The position numbers and the translations under genes were made by a program. Under the pieces are notes generated by a model, which was given only the letters and a program-made list of their open reading frames with translations, was not told where the DNA came from and made no database searches. Of a stretch of 64,000 nt of DNA, positions 11,126 to 23,430 are shown piece by piece (within the stretch, counting starts at the first letter, position 1; each line of letters begins with the position of its first letter). This stretch comes from Triplophysa rosa (taxonomy: Eukaryota; Chordata; Actinopteri; Cypriniformes; Nemacheilidae). The DNA is taken from assembly GCF_024868665.1 (NCBI RefSeq), contig NW_026634485.1:1-64000 (forward strand), in the 5' to 3' direction.

Positions 11126-14100
11126 TGAGGTGGAACACATAGTAATAGGCCAGGAGGTAGAGAGGCCCCTCGTGGAGCAAGTCTTTGTCAAATGTTAGAA
11201 CTGGGGTTGTACCTACAACCACCTTGCAGTTCTCCTCACCAACCAGCAAGACAGGAGTGGAAAATGAGCGCCTGTGGATGTAGGTATCTGGATCCTCTGA
11301 AGGCTAGAAAACCAAATAGAGAATTTAGATTACACACACAGCAGAAATTAAAACAAGATCACCATTCACTTTTATAGAATTTTATTCCTATATGGAAGTG
11401 AATGCTGACCCAGATCTGTTGGGCTATCAACATTGTTTAAAATATCTTACTTTTGTGTTCTGCAGAACAAAGAAAGGTATACAGGTTCAAAACAACTTGT
11501 GGGCAAGTAAATGATGACAGAATTTTATTTTTTCTGTTAACTATCCCTTTAAGTTATTTTTTATGTTGCATGGCCAATTTTACGTAGTGGAATTAGGATG
11601 GATTTAACCCTGTTAATTAGGATTAGGCACCTGTTAATAATTTATCATTACTGACGCAGGGCTCTAGACTAACTTTTTGCACTGGTTGCACTGGTGCGCC
11701 TAACTTTTTTTCTTGGGTGCACCAGCACAAAAGTTAGGTGCACCCAAATTTTCGACCGCATTGCATTTAACACCGCAGTTTTACAAGTTCACTTTTTTTT
11801 AAATCGCTGTCCATATAGGCAGTATTGACTTGTAAATGATTAACTAACAATCTGGTCAACATAAAGTTCTTTATTTGAAGCACAATTCTACAAGAAAGCA
11901 GGGCTCTAGACTAACACTTGAGAGAGGTGGCACTGGTGCTACCAAGTTATTCAGTTGGTGGCACCAGCCCTTAATTTGATAGCACCAGAGTCATGGGGTG
12001 AGGTAAGAAAAAAGAATCACTAAAACTTCATTAAAATGTGTTTAATACATTAATAAATCAATTAGAAATTAATACAAATCATTGTTTATGATTGATTGAT
12101 TTTTATTGTATATGTAAACTCTCTTTCAACACTTTACCATATTTAAAGCACATCTTTCTTAAAGCTACTTTCTTCCTTTATTTGTTGTGAACGACTCCTA
12201 TAAGAGAACACAATTCCTTTAATATCAGTGAGTGTTTTTGGGCCCGTCCGTTGTTGTTTGATGAACATTATAAACAGAGATCTTTATTATGCTGCTGCCC
12301 CTTTAAGAGCTCGCGCAATATACTGGAACACGTGTTTTGTTTTCCAACTGTTTGGTCACGAAACAAACTGAATACCTTTACAAGGTTTCTTGTTAATATG
12401 GGAATTTTTAGGTTATTTTGTGTTAATATGTCCGTTTCAGAGTAAGAATGTGTGAAAGAGAACTCTGTTTAGTATTTTGTGCTCTGACTCTCTGGGCGCG
12501 CGCATATCTCAAACAACCCGCGAGACCTGAAGGCTTTTAGTGATTATTCTTCATGAAAGCTGCATTGATACACGTTTGGCTTCTATCAATAGCGACTCAC
12601 AAATAAATAGTATTTAGCGTGATGTATAACGTTTTGTATGCTTTGCAGTATTGTTAGAGATCTTTATACAATAGTTCAGTGCTTAAAGTTTAAACACGTG
12701 TTTCCTGCATTAGCTTCACATGCATACAATACTTGCAACACATTTCGTTATCTTTGCTGTTTTGTACCTTAGCAGGGGAAATTCTTGTATTCTGCATATT
12801 TATTTAAGTTGCAAGATTGAGCGCTTCACTCGTCTGCTCTTTCGGTCCTTCGCCTCTTACCCGTAACCCACGAATTACGTCTTTGGGGGCGGGGCACTGA
12901 TAGATAAGTGAATGGTTGAAGGAGGGGAGACGAAAATGAGTGACTGAATGCGCAGCTTGCGCAATATAACATTTCTGCGCATTAAATTTATAATACGCAA
13001 AAATTATATATTGATCAGTTTGACAGTCGCACCGGTGCGACCATTAAGAAAAACTTGTCGCACTGGCAGGAAAATTTGTCGCAAAATGAGACCATTTAGT
13101 CGCAGTCTAGCGTGTCAGAGCATTGGTTATGATTTTCGGACGGATCAGGCCTTAACTTAACATTCTTAACGAAAAAGTTGTCAATCGTTCTTTTCATCTT
13201 CTCTCATCATCCGCGGCTACATCCACTCTGTTTATCTGACGGGCCTAGGCTACTCACCTCTCTGTCCGACTGCAGCACAGCATTTTCAAACGTACACACA
13301 CGTACAGGAATATCTGGACCACGGCCAATCAGAGGGGGGTCCGCCCTTCACTATCTCTGATTGGTTTAGACCACGATATGGGCCTAATGTGTCTGTTGTT
13401 GAACCACAGGGAGACTTTTGCAGAGACTTTTTTTCCCTCAAACGGCTGGTCGCACTGGTGCGACCTCAGATTTGTTTTAGTCGCACCATTGAGAAATTAG
13501 GTCGCACTCTAGAGCCCTGTGACGTAAAACTCACCATCAGAACGTGGAAAAGAGCCTCACTGATTGGGACCTGTTTCTTCGGTGCTGTAGAACCAGATGG
13601 GAAGAGCAGCGGCAGGGCAGTAAAAACAGCAATGGCATGTCCAACTAGTTAAGGGAAGAAAAAAAAAGATTTATATCAATATCAGATAGTAGGTCTGTAT
13701 CTATACCACTGGTTTCTGATCCTGGAGGTCCACTGCTCTGGAAATTTGTAAGTCTCCCTTATTTAACAGACCTAATTCAGATCATAAGTTCATTAGAAAA
13801 GAGCTCCATGAACTGAATTAAGGGGCTGTTTACACAACTTTGTTTTCAACTGAAAAACCTTTTTTGAATTGAAAACTACTGATCATAACAAAGTTTCTCA
13901 ACTCTGGCCCTTGAGAGCTGAGTTTAGCTCCAACCTTGATCAAACTCACCAGCCTGTAGATTTCTAGTAGGACCTGAAAACACTGATTAGCTTGTTCAGC
14001 TGAACTGGAGCTTGAGGGCCAGAGTTGAGAAAACTAGAATTAAATAAAGCTTTACCTCCATTTAATGTCCTTGGAGGCTTCATGACTTTCTTCATCACTC

Positions 14101-16221
14101 CATAAAACTGAACCTTGGAGTATAAGGTCTCCCACCTGCCCTTCACCTCAGAAATGTATTGGCAATTGTCTGGTTCAATGATTCTCCGCAGTTCATCCAT
14201 TGCCTGAAAGAATTATTCATTTAATATTAAAAAATTGTCTGCAGTTAGGCAGGGGATATGGGATATTTGTCAGTACATAATAAATCTGCCTGAAGTACTG
14301 TATGCTTCTGTGTACCCACATGGTCAAGTTCTTTGAAGCAGGGGTATGCTTGCAAAATTTTGGTTGGTTTGTCTTGCTCCTTCAAAGCATACAAGTCAAT
14401 GAAATTTCTTCTGGACTGGAACTCTAGGTCTAATAGATGGGTTACAGCAGCTTTGTTTGGCTTCTTTGCTTTGTACATTTCTTGCAGAGTCCTGTAATGT
14501 CTTGCCTGGGTTTTCTGGCTGTCAAAGCTGTTGTCTGCATCAGCTACAATTTAGCCATACAATTTAATTACTGAACAACATGCACAAAATTAACACTCCG
14601 AGAATGTATTTGACATAAAAATAAAGAAGAATTACACTTACTTATATTACTAAACATTGTGTTATTTACTAAATAATAAATTTTGAAGTAAGGTGGCCAG
14701 ACGTGCCACTTCCTGAGGACATGTTGTGCACAGGATTTCTAAATTACCTACAATAACCAGGTTATATATATGTCCTCAGGAAGTGGCACACCTTGTAACC
14801 TTATTTTAAAGTAAATTTGAATGTACTTACATGCTTCATCGATGCTGTCATTTTCTGGCCGTGGGGTGCTTGATCTTGAAGGTGGTGACAGATTGACTGT
14901 TGATGCACAGGAATCAGCGTCATAGTCACTTGCCACTGCAGCAGAAGGTTCCCTGTCTTGACGTGCTGTTTTGGAAGGAGGCCTTTTGGCCTTCACGGGA
15001 CTTCGGATATTTGAAAACCGCTTCAGGAGATTTTTGGCAACGGTGTCCTGTACAACAGAACAAATGCATCAATTAATCATTTTGAAGCAATGTTAGCGTT
15101 TTTTTTAATAATTAATTTAATTATGTCACTCACCCACTCATGCCTAGATCCAGTTGACTTATCTTTTATCATAGGGTAGTATTCCACTAACCGTTTTGCC
15201 ATGGCAATAACTTCATGTTTAGTGGGATATTTGTAGTCATCTGAAGATGCTCTTGCAATAGATATCATGTTTGTCATGGTATTTCGGATGAGCCGGCAGA
15301 ACAGCTCCTTTGATAAAGTGACGTCACCCTCTTTTCCAAGACGCTGCTGCTCAAAGTATGTGCGTCTCATGTGTTGTAGTTCACTGTCAGTGAAGAGAAC
15401 ATATTCTGGGCTGGGTAACTTTAAAAACTTTGAAGTGCTGGGGTCATCTTGTTTTGAACTGCGAGTATGTTCGTCGTCTGATGAACCTTGGACTTCAACA
15501 GGAATGGTGTGACCCTAAAATACATACACATTAATCAAATCAGATAAAGTAACAAATATCCAAAATACGTATATTTGAAGTTAATTACCTGCTCTTCCTT
15601 ATGAGTCAAAAGCCAAATGGTTTTGCGCCGCAGGAAGTGCTCAGGACCAGGAAAGAGATCTCGGATATCCTCGCGTGAGAGAGTTGGTAAAATGTCTTCC
15701 CCAATGTTAGCATCTTAGAGCACATGCAAATTCATTAGTCAATGTAACTCAGGTATACTTTGTGCGCATAAGTATTCAGATATCGAAGAAATATATATTC
15801 ATGTCAATATAGCTAATTAAAATAGTTTATCCAAATATATATATATATATATACAGTATATATATATTTCGTAACATTGACCTAAATGGGCAGAAATATT
15901 AAAATGATAACACTTAAGAAATAGTTTTATACTTGTAAAAGGGGACATTGGATGCTAAATTAACTTTTACATGGCGTTTAAACTTAAATTTGTCTTAGTA
16001 TGTATACACAACCACCCTAAGCATAAAAATGTATAAGCGTAATATGTTCAGTTAACTTAATTTCATTTGATACATGAACGTGTTTTTTTCCAGTAGGAAG
16101 CATTGCATATTCGATTACAATTCCATTTCAAATACAAGAATTACCATAACAAACAATTAAGTGATTTTAGAAACTACTAACCTTTAAGAGTGGAAATCTC
16201 AACCTCGTCGAGTCCATCCAT
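11121..16221 (-). CDS. Gene A: SAMD3-like multicopy teleost protein, 8 coding exons
   Basis: Minus-strand exons: 16182-16221 (start ATG 16221), 15589-15713, 15134-15514, 14831-15047, 14320-14543, 14056-14203, 13535-13644 and 11121-11303. All introns are GT-AG and phases agree. The sum is 1428 nt, giving 475 residues plus stop with no internal stop. Visible parts: an N-terminal SAM-like segment (about residues 20-50, with LSREDIRDLFPGPEHF), an acidic and serine-rich stretch, a helical block with YPTKHEVIAMAKRLVEYYP, a basic serine/proline linker in exon 4, and a conserved C-terminal block (FTALPLLFPS, LLHEGPLYLLAYYY). From memory this is a family present in many copies in fish, often labelled sterile alpha motif domain-containing 3-like. 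Function unknown. The last 37 residues are cut off by an inserted repeat, leaving HLS-stop. Gene B starts head-to-head 302 bp away. Confidence 0.8.
11395..11552. mobile_element. MITE end in intron 7 of gene A
   Basis: The right half of the same MITE family as 9899-10197: GGCAAGTAAATGATGACAGA followed by TAACTATCCCTTTAA. The left end is degraded. Confidence 0.5.
11657..13519. mobile_element. hAT-like element in intron 7 of gene A, nested copies
   Basis: The left end CAGGGCTCTAGACTAACTTT (11657) and right end, complemented, CAGGGCTCTAGAGTGCGACC (13519) form terminal inverted repeats. A second CAGGGCTCTAGACTAAC at about 11900 and an internal GTCGCA-rich end near 13030-13115 suggest one element inside another. 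Subterminal GTCGCACC/GGTGCGAC motifs repeat at both ends. The outer right end lies 15 bp from the exon 7 splice donor (13534). No transposase frame was recognised. Confidence 0.7.
13893..14033. mobile_element. Short foldback MITE in intron 6 of gene A
   Basis: TTTCTCAACTCTGGCCCT at the left and its complement near 14017-14033 bound a 140-bp foldback, a common teleost MITE pattern. Confidence 0.65.
15830..15870. repeat. AT dinucleotide microsatellite
   Basis: A run of AT repeats with one ACAGT interruption, in intron 1 of gene A. Confidence 0.9.
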
Positions 16222-16522
16222 GGTGAAAAACTGGCGGGAGGAGGAAGTGCCTTCGTCTCCTAAGTGAACTTTGGCGGGATGATTGCGTATGCGTCTTAAC
16301 ATTAATGCTTCATAGGGGTCAATGCACGGTTACTCATTGCGCATGCTCAACGCGCGTTTTCTAATTTCCTGTGTTTTTGTACGTGTTTGGTTTGGCGTGT
16401 AATAATAGTAGTTTTCCTGATGTAACTGAAAGCCGCGGTTAAAAGAGACATTTGTCGTCGATTTTAAACTCAATATTTCTATTGTTTAGCTGCGAAATCT
16501 TTATTTTATTTCAAGGAGAAAA
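16222..16522. promoter_or_regulatory. Shared upstream region of divergent genes A and B
   Basis: 301 bp between the two start codons. It holds TTTGGCGGGAT (16270-16280) and a second GGCGGGAGG nearby, which match the E2F core, and TTGCGCATGCTC near 16337, resembling an NRF1 site. No TATA box in either direction. A CpG-richer region than its surroundings. Bidirectional promoter use is inferred. Confidence 0.5.
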
Positions 16523-18207
16523 ATGATTTGGCGCTGCGTTATTTGTTATGTATTTGTTGCTCTTACTCTTAAATCTTTGTTGAGTCACATTAATTTTGCA
16601 CACAGTCGTAGTCCAGATTTCCGCCTGGTTTGTGGAATAGATGGATGCACTAAGGAGTACCGAGTATACAACTCTTTTTGGTATCACGTCAGGCGAACAC
16701 ATTTACAGTATCTATACAGCGTAAACAGGAGCAGAACACTTCGCAGAGAGAGATCTGTACACGAGGCATCCAGCAATAATGTGTAGGCAGATAGTGGGCC
16801 AACATTGGTGGCTCAGGAAGAAGGGAACTCTAGAAACAGTCTGGATAATGGAATGACACTGGTAAACACTGTGGATCTACAACCCTCTCTTCCTGTGGAA
16901 CATTTTGGTGATTTTGACACTGGCGAAACAGTGTTTTCTGGCATAAACAGTAACTCCGTTTTGCCATTGCCTCAGAACCTGGAAATAACGTTGCAACAGG
17001 ATGCACTGAATGAAACTTCAGATTCGAATCCCACTCTACTCATTCCAAACAGGCCTTCGGATGACTCATGTTCTTCAAGCCTCCCCAAAGAAAACACGGT
17101 AAATGACTAACTATTATGTTATATTGTTACTATCATTTCACAGTCTTTTTTTATAATGCAATTATTATACAGTTAAGAAATGTTTTTCTCGTATGTAGAA
17201 TGATGATGATGTGCTGTCCAGACATGCCACTGCTGTTGTGATGACTGCTAGAGAGAAACATCATATCTCACAGGTTAGTATCAATAAATACAAATCTTAC
17301 AAAATGTTCTGTTAATGTTGTTTATGTATGAATGCACACACACACACACAGTGCTTGAATTTATTAGACAACCACCTAATGTAAGGTTTGTGCCAAAGAT
17401 GCCCTAGACTAACATTATTTGTGATTACCAAAATAAATTGTTTCTGCAATGGCTAATCCACCAGTATGTGAGCGCTTTATTCACAGTAGTATGTCTAATG
17501 CTAACATTTAATTGTTGTCATCCATGAATTTTTTATTTACTGTTTATTACAAGAAAGGCAGAAAAATAGTAAAGCACATTATTACAGTATTATTTTTATT
17601 TGTTTGTTTTATTCAGATGGCCAATTACATAAAAGTATACAATCAATGCCATCAAGGATGTAAGTTGTTATCAAGGCCAAAGGAGGTCATACAAAATATA
17701 ATGTTTTTTGGTTGTGTGTGAAAGAATATTTCAGTTGTTTCAGCTTGTTGTTTGTATATTTTCTTGACAGATTCCTATATATTCTTTTTGTCTTTATGAC
17801 AGGTGGTTAAACAAATATCTACAAACACACACACAAAATGACACATAATGATTTGTTCCTATGTAATTATGTAATTTTTAGTGTATTTCCCTGCTAATTA
17901 TTTTTTTCTCCACCCCCCTCCCTTAAGAGCGGAGTGAATGACGTTGTGGCAGTGGTTCAGGAGTATCAAGCTCAGTTATTGAACAGTTTGAGGAGTCAGC
18001 TACAAACAGTGTTCAACAGACATTCAGAAAGGAAGATTCAACAAGAAGCTTTGAGAATCTTTGACAGCTTTAAAGATCCATTTGCGGCCGTTTCAACAAC
18101 ATACATGTGTCATAAAAGAAAAATTCAGTTTTGTGGAAGCAGAAGAAGTTCCAGTTGGATTAGCAGTATGCTGTCAAAAAAGAGAAAAAACATGAGACCT
18201 CTGCATA
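16523..18207 (+). pseudogene. Gene B: C2H2-finger protein of TNP2-like transposase family, 5' part
   Basis: Exons on the + strand: 16523-17098, 17199-17273 and from 17928, with GT-AG introns in phase 0. Exon 1 encodes two finger-like segments (CVICYVFVALTLKSLLSHINFAH, in pieces; CGIDGCTKEYRVYNSFWYHVRRTH likewise described here only by its C-x4-C and H-x4-H pairs). An in-frame TAG at 16784-16786 interrupts exon 1, though the same frame stays open to 17098. Exon 3 encodes GVNDVVAVVQEYQAQLL and a helical region, then loses frame near 18108; in the next frame EKFSFVEAEEVPVG continues. At about 18207 a DIRS element cuts the exon. Related multicopy fish proteins continue into a TNP2-like transposase domain, which this copy lacks apart from the short fragment at 23431-23538. 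Confidence 0.7.
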
Positions 18208-18212
18208 AAAAA

Positions 18213-18420
18213 CGTCTCGGTTACGGATGTAACCTCGGTTCCCTGATGGAGGGAACGAGACGTGTCGAACCGACAGATGGGGTTCGTCCCTGAAAACCAA
18301 TCGCTTCCGACTTCTTAGAAAAGGCCAATGAAAATTGGTGAATGAAATTTGGATGCCGGACTCCGCCCCCGGATATCCGGGTATAAAAGGGAGACGCATG
18401 CCTCATTCATTCACCTTAGT
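18213..18420. repeat. Left inverted terminal repeat of DIRS
   Basis: Starts CGTCTCGGTTACGGATGTAA. Positions from about 18262 are the inverse of the right repeat, including AACCGACAGATGGGGTTCGT and the CCGGATATCCGGG palindrome. Confidence 0.85.
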
Positions 18421-18490
18421 TCTGAGGAGCCTGAGACCTCTCACGACTGCTGCAGTGGACAGCACGTGTTGTGGCAAGGAGGACACAACA

Positions 18491-18590
18491 TCTCGTTCCC
18501 TCCATCAGGGAACCGAGGTTACATCCGTAACCGAGACGTTCCCTTTCTGTCGGTCTCTCGACGTTGTGTCAAACCGACAGATGGGGTTCC
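18491..18590. repeat. DIRS internal complementary region (ICR)
   Basis: 18491-18538 is the exact complement of the left outer end (18213-18260), and 18539-18590 is the near-exact complement of the right outer end (to 23430). The junction GAGACG|TTCCCTTT fixes both element ends. Confidence 0.9.
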
Positions 18591-19115
18591 TATGGAAAAC
18601 GCCATAACACTGTGCCCTGTCACAATCTCTAGCGAAGCGACGGTGACTGGCCTGGGCGTGTCAGCCGTGAGCGCTACCGCGAAATTGTAACCTACCAGTG
18701 GGTAGGTAGGGGGTCCCAGAGCTTTCTTGAAAGGTGGGAAGGCCCCCACCTTCGGCCTCACAGGCGGCGGCCTTGTTTCTCTAACAGCGAGAAGCCGCCC
18801 GGAACCATAAGGCCACTGGGTAAGTGCTACTTCCTCAAGTGGGGGATGCGCTACAGAGACCACTTCCTACCGCAGGGAGGAGTCTAGTGGAGATACCAAC
18901 ATGGTCTCACCGATAGGGGAGAGCTCATGGGAAGAAAGTGCGGATTGAAGGAGTTAACCGCGAGGTGGAGTTCCACCTAAGGAGGTCATGGGTTACCAAG
19001 GTGGGAACCAGCATGAGGATACATCAGACGGAACCGCCCTACTGGGGGGTTGCAACGTCTGGTAGCACTAGGTCCGGTTAGAGCTATGTTGCGAATAACT
19101 CCGGAGATACCCGGC

Positions 19116-20467
19116 CTAAGGGGCAGGGCTGCTCTGCCCAGCCTGCCGGCAGGAGGTGCTTGCTAGTGATGGATGGAGTGCCTGTTCTTCACCCAGTGGG
19201 GGAAGAAGGGAGGCTAGTAGTACGCTGACTCCCTTAGGAGAAAGGGGGGAAGGTACTGTTATAGGCGTACACCCTACCGGCCGCCGGTCTTGCCTGATGC
19301 CTGCAAGACTCGAGCCGATACCGGTTTTACGCGGAGGCTGTAGGACCTCGCGAAGGTGATGGGTGTAGCCCAACCCGCAGCTCTGCAGATGTCTGCCAGA
19401 GAGGTGCCTCGAGCCAGTGCCCACGAGGAGGCTGTACTCCGTGTGGAGAGAGCTCTCACCCAGTGGGCGTAGGCGATCTTAGGACAGGTACGCCATAGTG
19501 ACGGCGTCCATGATCCAGTGCGCCAATCTCTGTTTGAGACAGCCCTCCCTGCTGATCTCCAAAACAGACAAAGAGCTGCTCAGAGCTCCTGTGGCTCTGC
19601 GTGCGGTCCAAGCAGAGGCGCAATGCGCGTACTGGACACAACACAGATGGGGTTGGGTCTTCCTCCCCGGTGGGGAGCGCCTGTAAGTTCACCACCTGGT
19701 GTCTCGGGGGAGTGGTGGGAACTTTGGGCACGTAGCCGGGCCGGGGTCTCAGGATAGCGTGAGAATGACCGGGCCCGAGTTCTAGGCAATCTGTGGACAC
19801 GGAGAATGCTTGTAGGTCCGCTACCCTCTTGAGCGTCCTCCCGAGAGCCGTCTTCATCGTGAAGTGAGAAAGAGCGGCATCTCCGAGGGGCTCCAGGACC
19901 GCATCAAGGTCGTAAGAGGGTACGGAGCGTGGGTGAGGTGGTAGCCTTCCCGCGCCCCTTAGGAACCAAATGATCAGGTTGTGCTGTCCTAGAGACTACC
20001 AGCAACTGGGTCGTGATGAGCGGCAACAGCGGCTACATACACGTTCAGTGTGGAAGGGGAGAGATTATTCTCGAGTCTCTGGGAGGACCGCACCCACTTG
20101 ATCAAGCAACTCCGCGGGTCTTCTCTTCGAGAAGAGCACCAGGATGAGAAGAGGCACCACTATAGGCGTATAGTCGCCTAGTGGCCAGGGCCCTAGCCTG
20201 AGTAGTGGTCTTAACCGCCGCAGGGGTTAGGCCACTCAGGATCTCCTCGTTCCGTCCAGGGGCCAGACATGGAGGTTCCAGAGGTCTAGCCCGTGATGCC
20301 ATAACGTGCCCTTCCCCTGGGAAAGCAGGTCCTTCGTCAGGGGAATCGGCCAGGAGGGAGCTGTCGTCAAGAGCATTAGCTCCGAGAACCAAGTCCGGTT
20401 GGGCCAGTATGGCGCAACTAGTACACTTGATGCTCCTCTCCCTGACCTTGCCACAGGGTCTGTGCAA
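19116..20467 (-). pseudogene. DIRS tyrosine recombinase remnant
   Basis: Minus-strand fragments: an N-terminal core-binding part near 20102-20467 (TRRLYAYSG-type), a middle part at 19456-19857 (LFVCFGDQQGG, a DIRS recombinase feature) and the catalytic C-terminus at 19274-19459 (SSWALARGTSLADICRAAGW, followed by TFARSYSLRV). This domain is a lambda-type recombinase that integrates the circular DNA copy. Several frameshifts, so not functional. Confidence 0.8.
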
Positions 20468-20810
20468 TGAGGCTAACCGGGGGAAAGATGTACTTCCACT
20501 TGTCCCACGGCCAGCTGTGCGCTAGAGCATCCGTGCCGAGGCAGGGAGTACCTTAGCGGGAAATGGGTGGTGTCCAGGGAGGCGAAGGGGTCTACCTGAG
20601 CCCGCCCGGACTGTACCCAATGAGCTGGCTGCGCAGGGGTGGAGTTGCCACTCTCTGCGAGGCGTCAACTGACGAGAGAGGACATCGGCTGTCTGGTTCA
20701 GGTCGCCTGGGATATGTGTGGCTCGCAGGGATCTGCTCACCTGCGGACTCCACAGGAGGAGGCGTCGGGCGAGTCGTGTTAGCTGCCGTAAGCGAACGCC
20801 ACCCTGGTGG

Positions 20811-21900
20811 TTAAAATGCTACGGCAGTTGTGCTGTCCGACCGGACCAGCACGTGCTTGTTCTGCACGAGAGGTTGTAACCCCTTCAGTGCGGGTAGCAC
20901 ATCCAACAACTCTAGGCAATTTGATATGCCTGCGCAGGCAGGGGCCCGTCCATCGCCCCGACACTGCATGCCCGTTGCACACGGCACCCCAACCCTGCAG
21001 AGAGGCGTCTGCGACCCTGACGCGTCTCGACCTGCCCGAGAGGGACCCCCGTTCGTAGAAAGGTTATTGAAGACCAAGGGGTTAGGGTGCGTCGGCAGAA
21101 AAGCGTAATCACCATTCGCCTGCTGCCGGTGTGCCACGCTCTCCAGGGAACTCGACTCTGTAGCCAGTGTTGGAGCGGTCTCATGTACATCAACCTGAGG
21201 GGTATCACCACCGTCGAGGATGCCATGTGCCCAGGAGCCTCTTCCCGCTGACTGCTTGAACCCAAGCAGTTCAACACTGACTGAGAGCAGTCGCGCTGTA
21301 AAGGAGACAGAGTTGAGTTCCATACCAAAAAAGAGGTGCTCCGCACAGAGGAGAGCTTGCTCTTTTTCGGTTGACCTGTGGTCCCAGTCGATCTAGGTGC
21401 CGAAGCACTAGGTCCCTGTGTGTACGTAACAGATCTCACGAGTGTGTCAAATGAGCCAGTCGTCGAGATAGTTTAGTACCCGCACACCTCTCTCCCTGAG
21501 GGGAGTGAGGGCGGCTTCCACGATCTTCGTGAAGACTCGTGGGGACAGGGACAGACTGAATGGGATGACTCTGTACTAATATGCCTGACCCTCGAAAGCG
21601 AACCGTAGGAACGGGCGATGACGAGGGAGAAGAGACATGAGAGTAAGCGTCCTTCAGGTCGATTGCCATGAATCCATCTTGACATCTGATAGTTGCCAGG
21701 ATGTGCTTCTGCGTGAGCATCCTGAACGGTAGCTTGAGTAGGTGCCTGTTCAGGGTACGCAGATCTAGCGACCCCCTCTCTTTTGGGGACGATGAAGTAC
21801 GGGCTGTAAAACCCGTTGAACATCTCGGCTAGAGGGACGAGCACGATCGCTTCCTCACCAGAGGGGTGGCGACTTCGGCCCGAAGCACGGGGCATCCCTG
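20811..21900 (-). pseudogene. DIRS reverse transcriptase and RNase H remnant
   Basis: RT pieces at 21436-21895 show LVPLAEMFNGFYSPYFIVPK and the FMAIDLKDAYSHVS catalytic motif. The RNase H part at 20811-21323 has ELNSVSFTARLL and VLVRSDSTTAVAF. Frames change several times, and the usual YLDD box is split. Confidence 0.8.
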
Positions 21901-22379
21901 CCTCTGCTGAGGTTAAGAGGATGCCCCGAAACTTGGGCGGGCGTCCGGGGAGTTGGATCGCATAGCCGAGACGGACCGTATCCCGTAGTCACCGTGACGG
22001 TTTGGGAAGCTCTTGTCAGGCTCCCAGGGACCGACAGGGAGGCTAGGGGTACGTTCTGCTTCATTGACCTCCCGGGGGTGGTTCGATGGCTGGCAGTGCG
22101 GATCCCTCGCCATGGGGGGGACCCCCGGAGAGGAGATCGGCTCTGCAGTTTTACCTGCCTGGCGATGATGTCTGATGATTATCCTCGACATTGGGTCTTG
22201 CCGCAACGTTGAGTTGCCGAACACCGTCGTGTAGAGGGTGAGAGCGGCTGTGATAATACCCAGACGATGATGTGGCACAAAGCACCGTCGATTGAGAGTG
22301 CTTAGGCTGCTGATTATCCTCGACATTGGGTCTCGCCGTGACGCAACGTCGAGTTGCCGAACACCGTCGTGTAGAGGGT

Positions 22380-23076
22380 GAGAGCGGCTGTGATAAACGC
22401 CCAGAGAGGGAGAAAACTTTTAGAAAGGTATTCTCGAACTCCCTGGGGTCTTCCCATGAGGGCCGCATTGGCTTTCGCCGCGGCTGCTGATGGGGTGGTG
22501 GTCTCCTCTTCGATGTCTCGAAGGGGACCAGGGCTGCTGGGAAGCAGACGGTGCACGGGATCTCGGCGGCCAGAGGGCGGTCGAGTCGCGGCTGGGGAGG
22601 ACATACTTGATATCCTCTGTCTGCTCCCTAACTGTCGAACTTGACAGTATCACCAAACAGCCCCCCTTGCGAGATGGGTGCATCGAGAAAGCGGACTTTC
22701 TCAGTATTACTCACCTGTGCAAGGTTCAGCCAGAGGTGTCTCTCCTGGACCACAAGTGTGGACATCGCCCGACCCAGGGCCCACGCGATCACCTTGTTCG
22801 CCCGAGAGCGAGGTCGGTGAAGCCGCGGAGTTCCTGCATAAGCGCTGGGTAGGTCTTACCCTCGTGGTAGTCCTGCCGTCACGGAACGGGAAGCAGACGT
22901 GGTGGTGGCTCAGTCCCGTGGGAACTCAGCCACCCGTGACGCAATGTCTGAATCGTCAACCGCCCGCAGTGCAGGCAGGACGTATCCACAACATCTGCCC
23001 CAGCGTACTGGAAGCAGACATCGTGTCCGTCCCCCTCCTCGATGAGTGTGTTGCACCCACGAGAACAGCGGGACAT
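22380..23076 (-). pseudogene. DIRS gag-like ORF1 remnant
   Basis: The minus-strand start at 23076 reads MSRCSRGCNTLIEEGDGHDV and has a CLHCG pair, the cysteine-rich N-terminus of DIRS ORF1. Downstream pieces at 22314-22800 are in mixed frames. Confidence 0.65.
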
Positions 23077-23234
23077 GCCACGCTGGAGAAATTTGCTCTT
23101 TTAGAGAAAAAATTTGAACACTTCTGGAACTGCCGAGACGCCCAGGGGAAGTCGCTGCAGGAAGGGACAGTCCGCTGCACCACGTCGTAGAGCAGGCAGT
23201 CTTGTAGCGAAGTCTGTTGATCATGAGTGAAGGC

Positions 23235-23430
23235 TCCGAAGAACAAAAGGTGAATGAATGAGGCACGCCGTCTCCCATTTATACCCGGATATCCGGGGGC
23301 GGAGTCCGGCATGCAAATTTCATTTGCCAATTTTCATTGGCCTTTTCTAAGATGTTGGAAGCGATTGGTTCTCAGGGACGAACCCCATCTGTCGGTTCGA
23401 CACAACGTCGAGAGACCGACAGAAAGGGAA
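23235..23430. repeat. Right inverted terminal repeat of DIRS
   Basis: Inverse of the left repeat; ends ACCGACAGAAAGGGAA at 23430, beyond which gene B resumes. Confidence 0.85.

Larger units (their letters stand above)
18213..23430 (-). mobile_element. DIRS retrotransposon with inverted ends and ICR
   Basis: A 5.2 kb element reading on the minus strand: gag near the right end, then RT/RNase H, then tyrosine recombinase near the left end. The inverted terminal repeats (left 18213-18420, right 23235-23430) share the segment with CCGGATATCCGGG and a TATAAAA box at 18382. The internal complementary region at 18491-18590 is the complement of both outer ends joined together, diagnostic of DIRS circle-based replication. 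It lies inside exon 3 of gene B. All coding parts are degenerate. Confidence 0.9.

Noticed and set aside
18335..18690. Overlapping frames at the left DIRS end
   Set aside because: They occur in several frames on both strands over the inverted repeat and ICR, without a DIRS protein motif.
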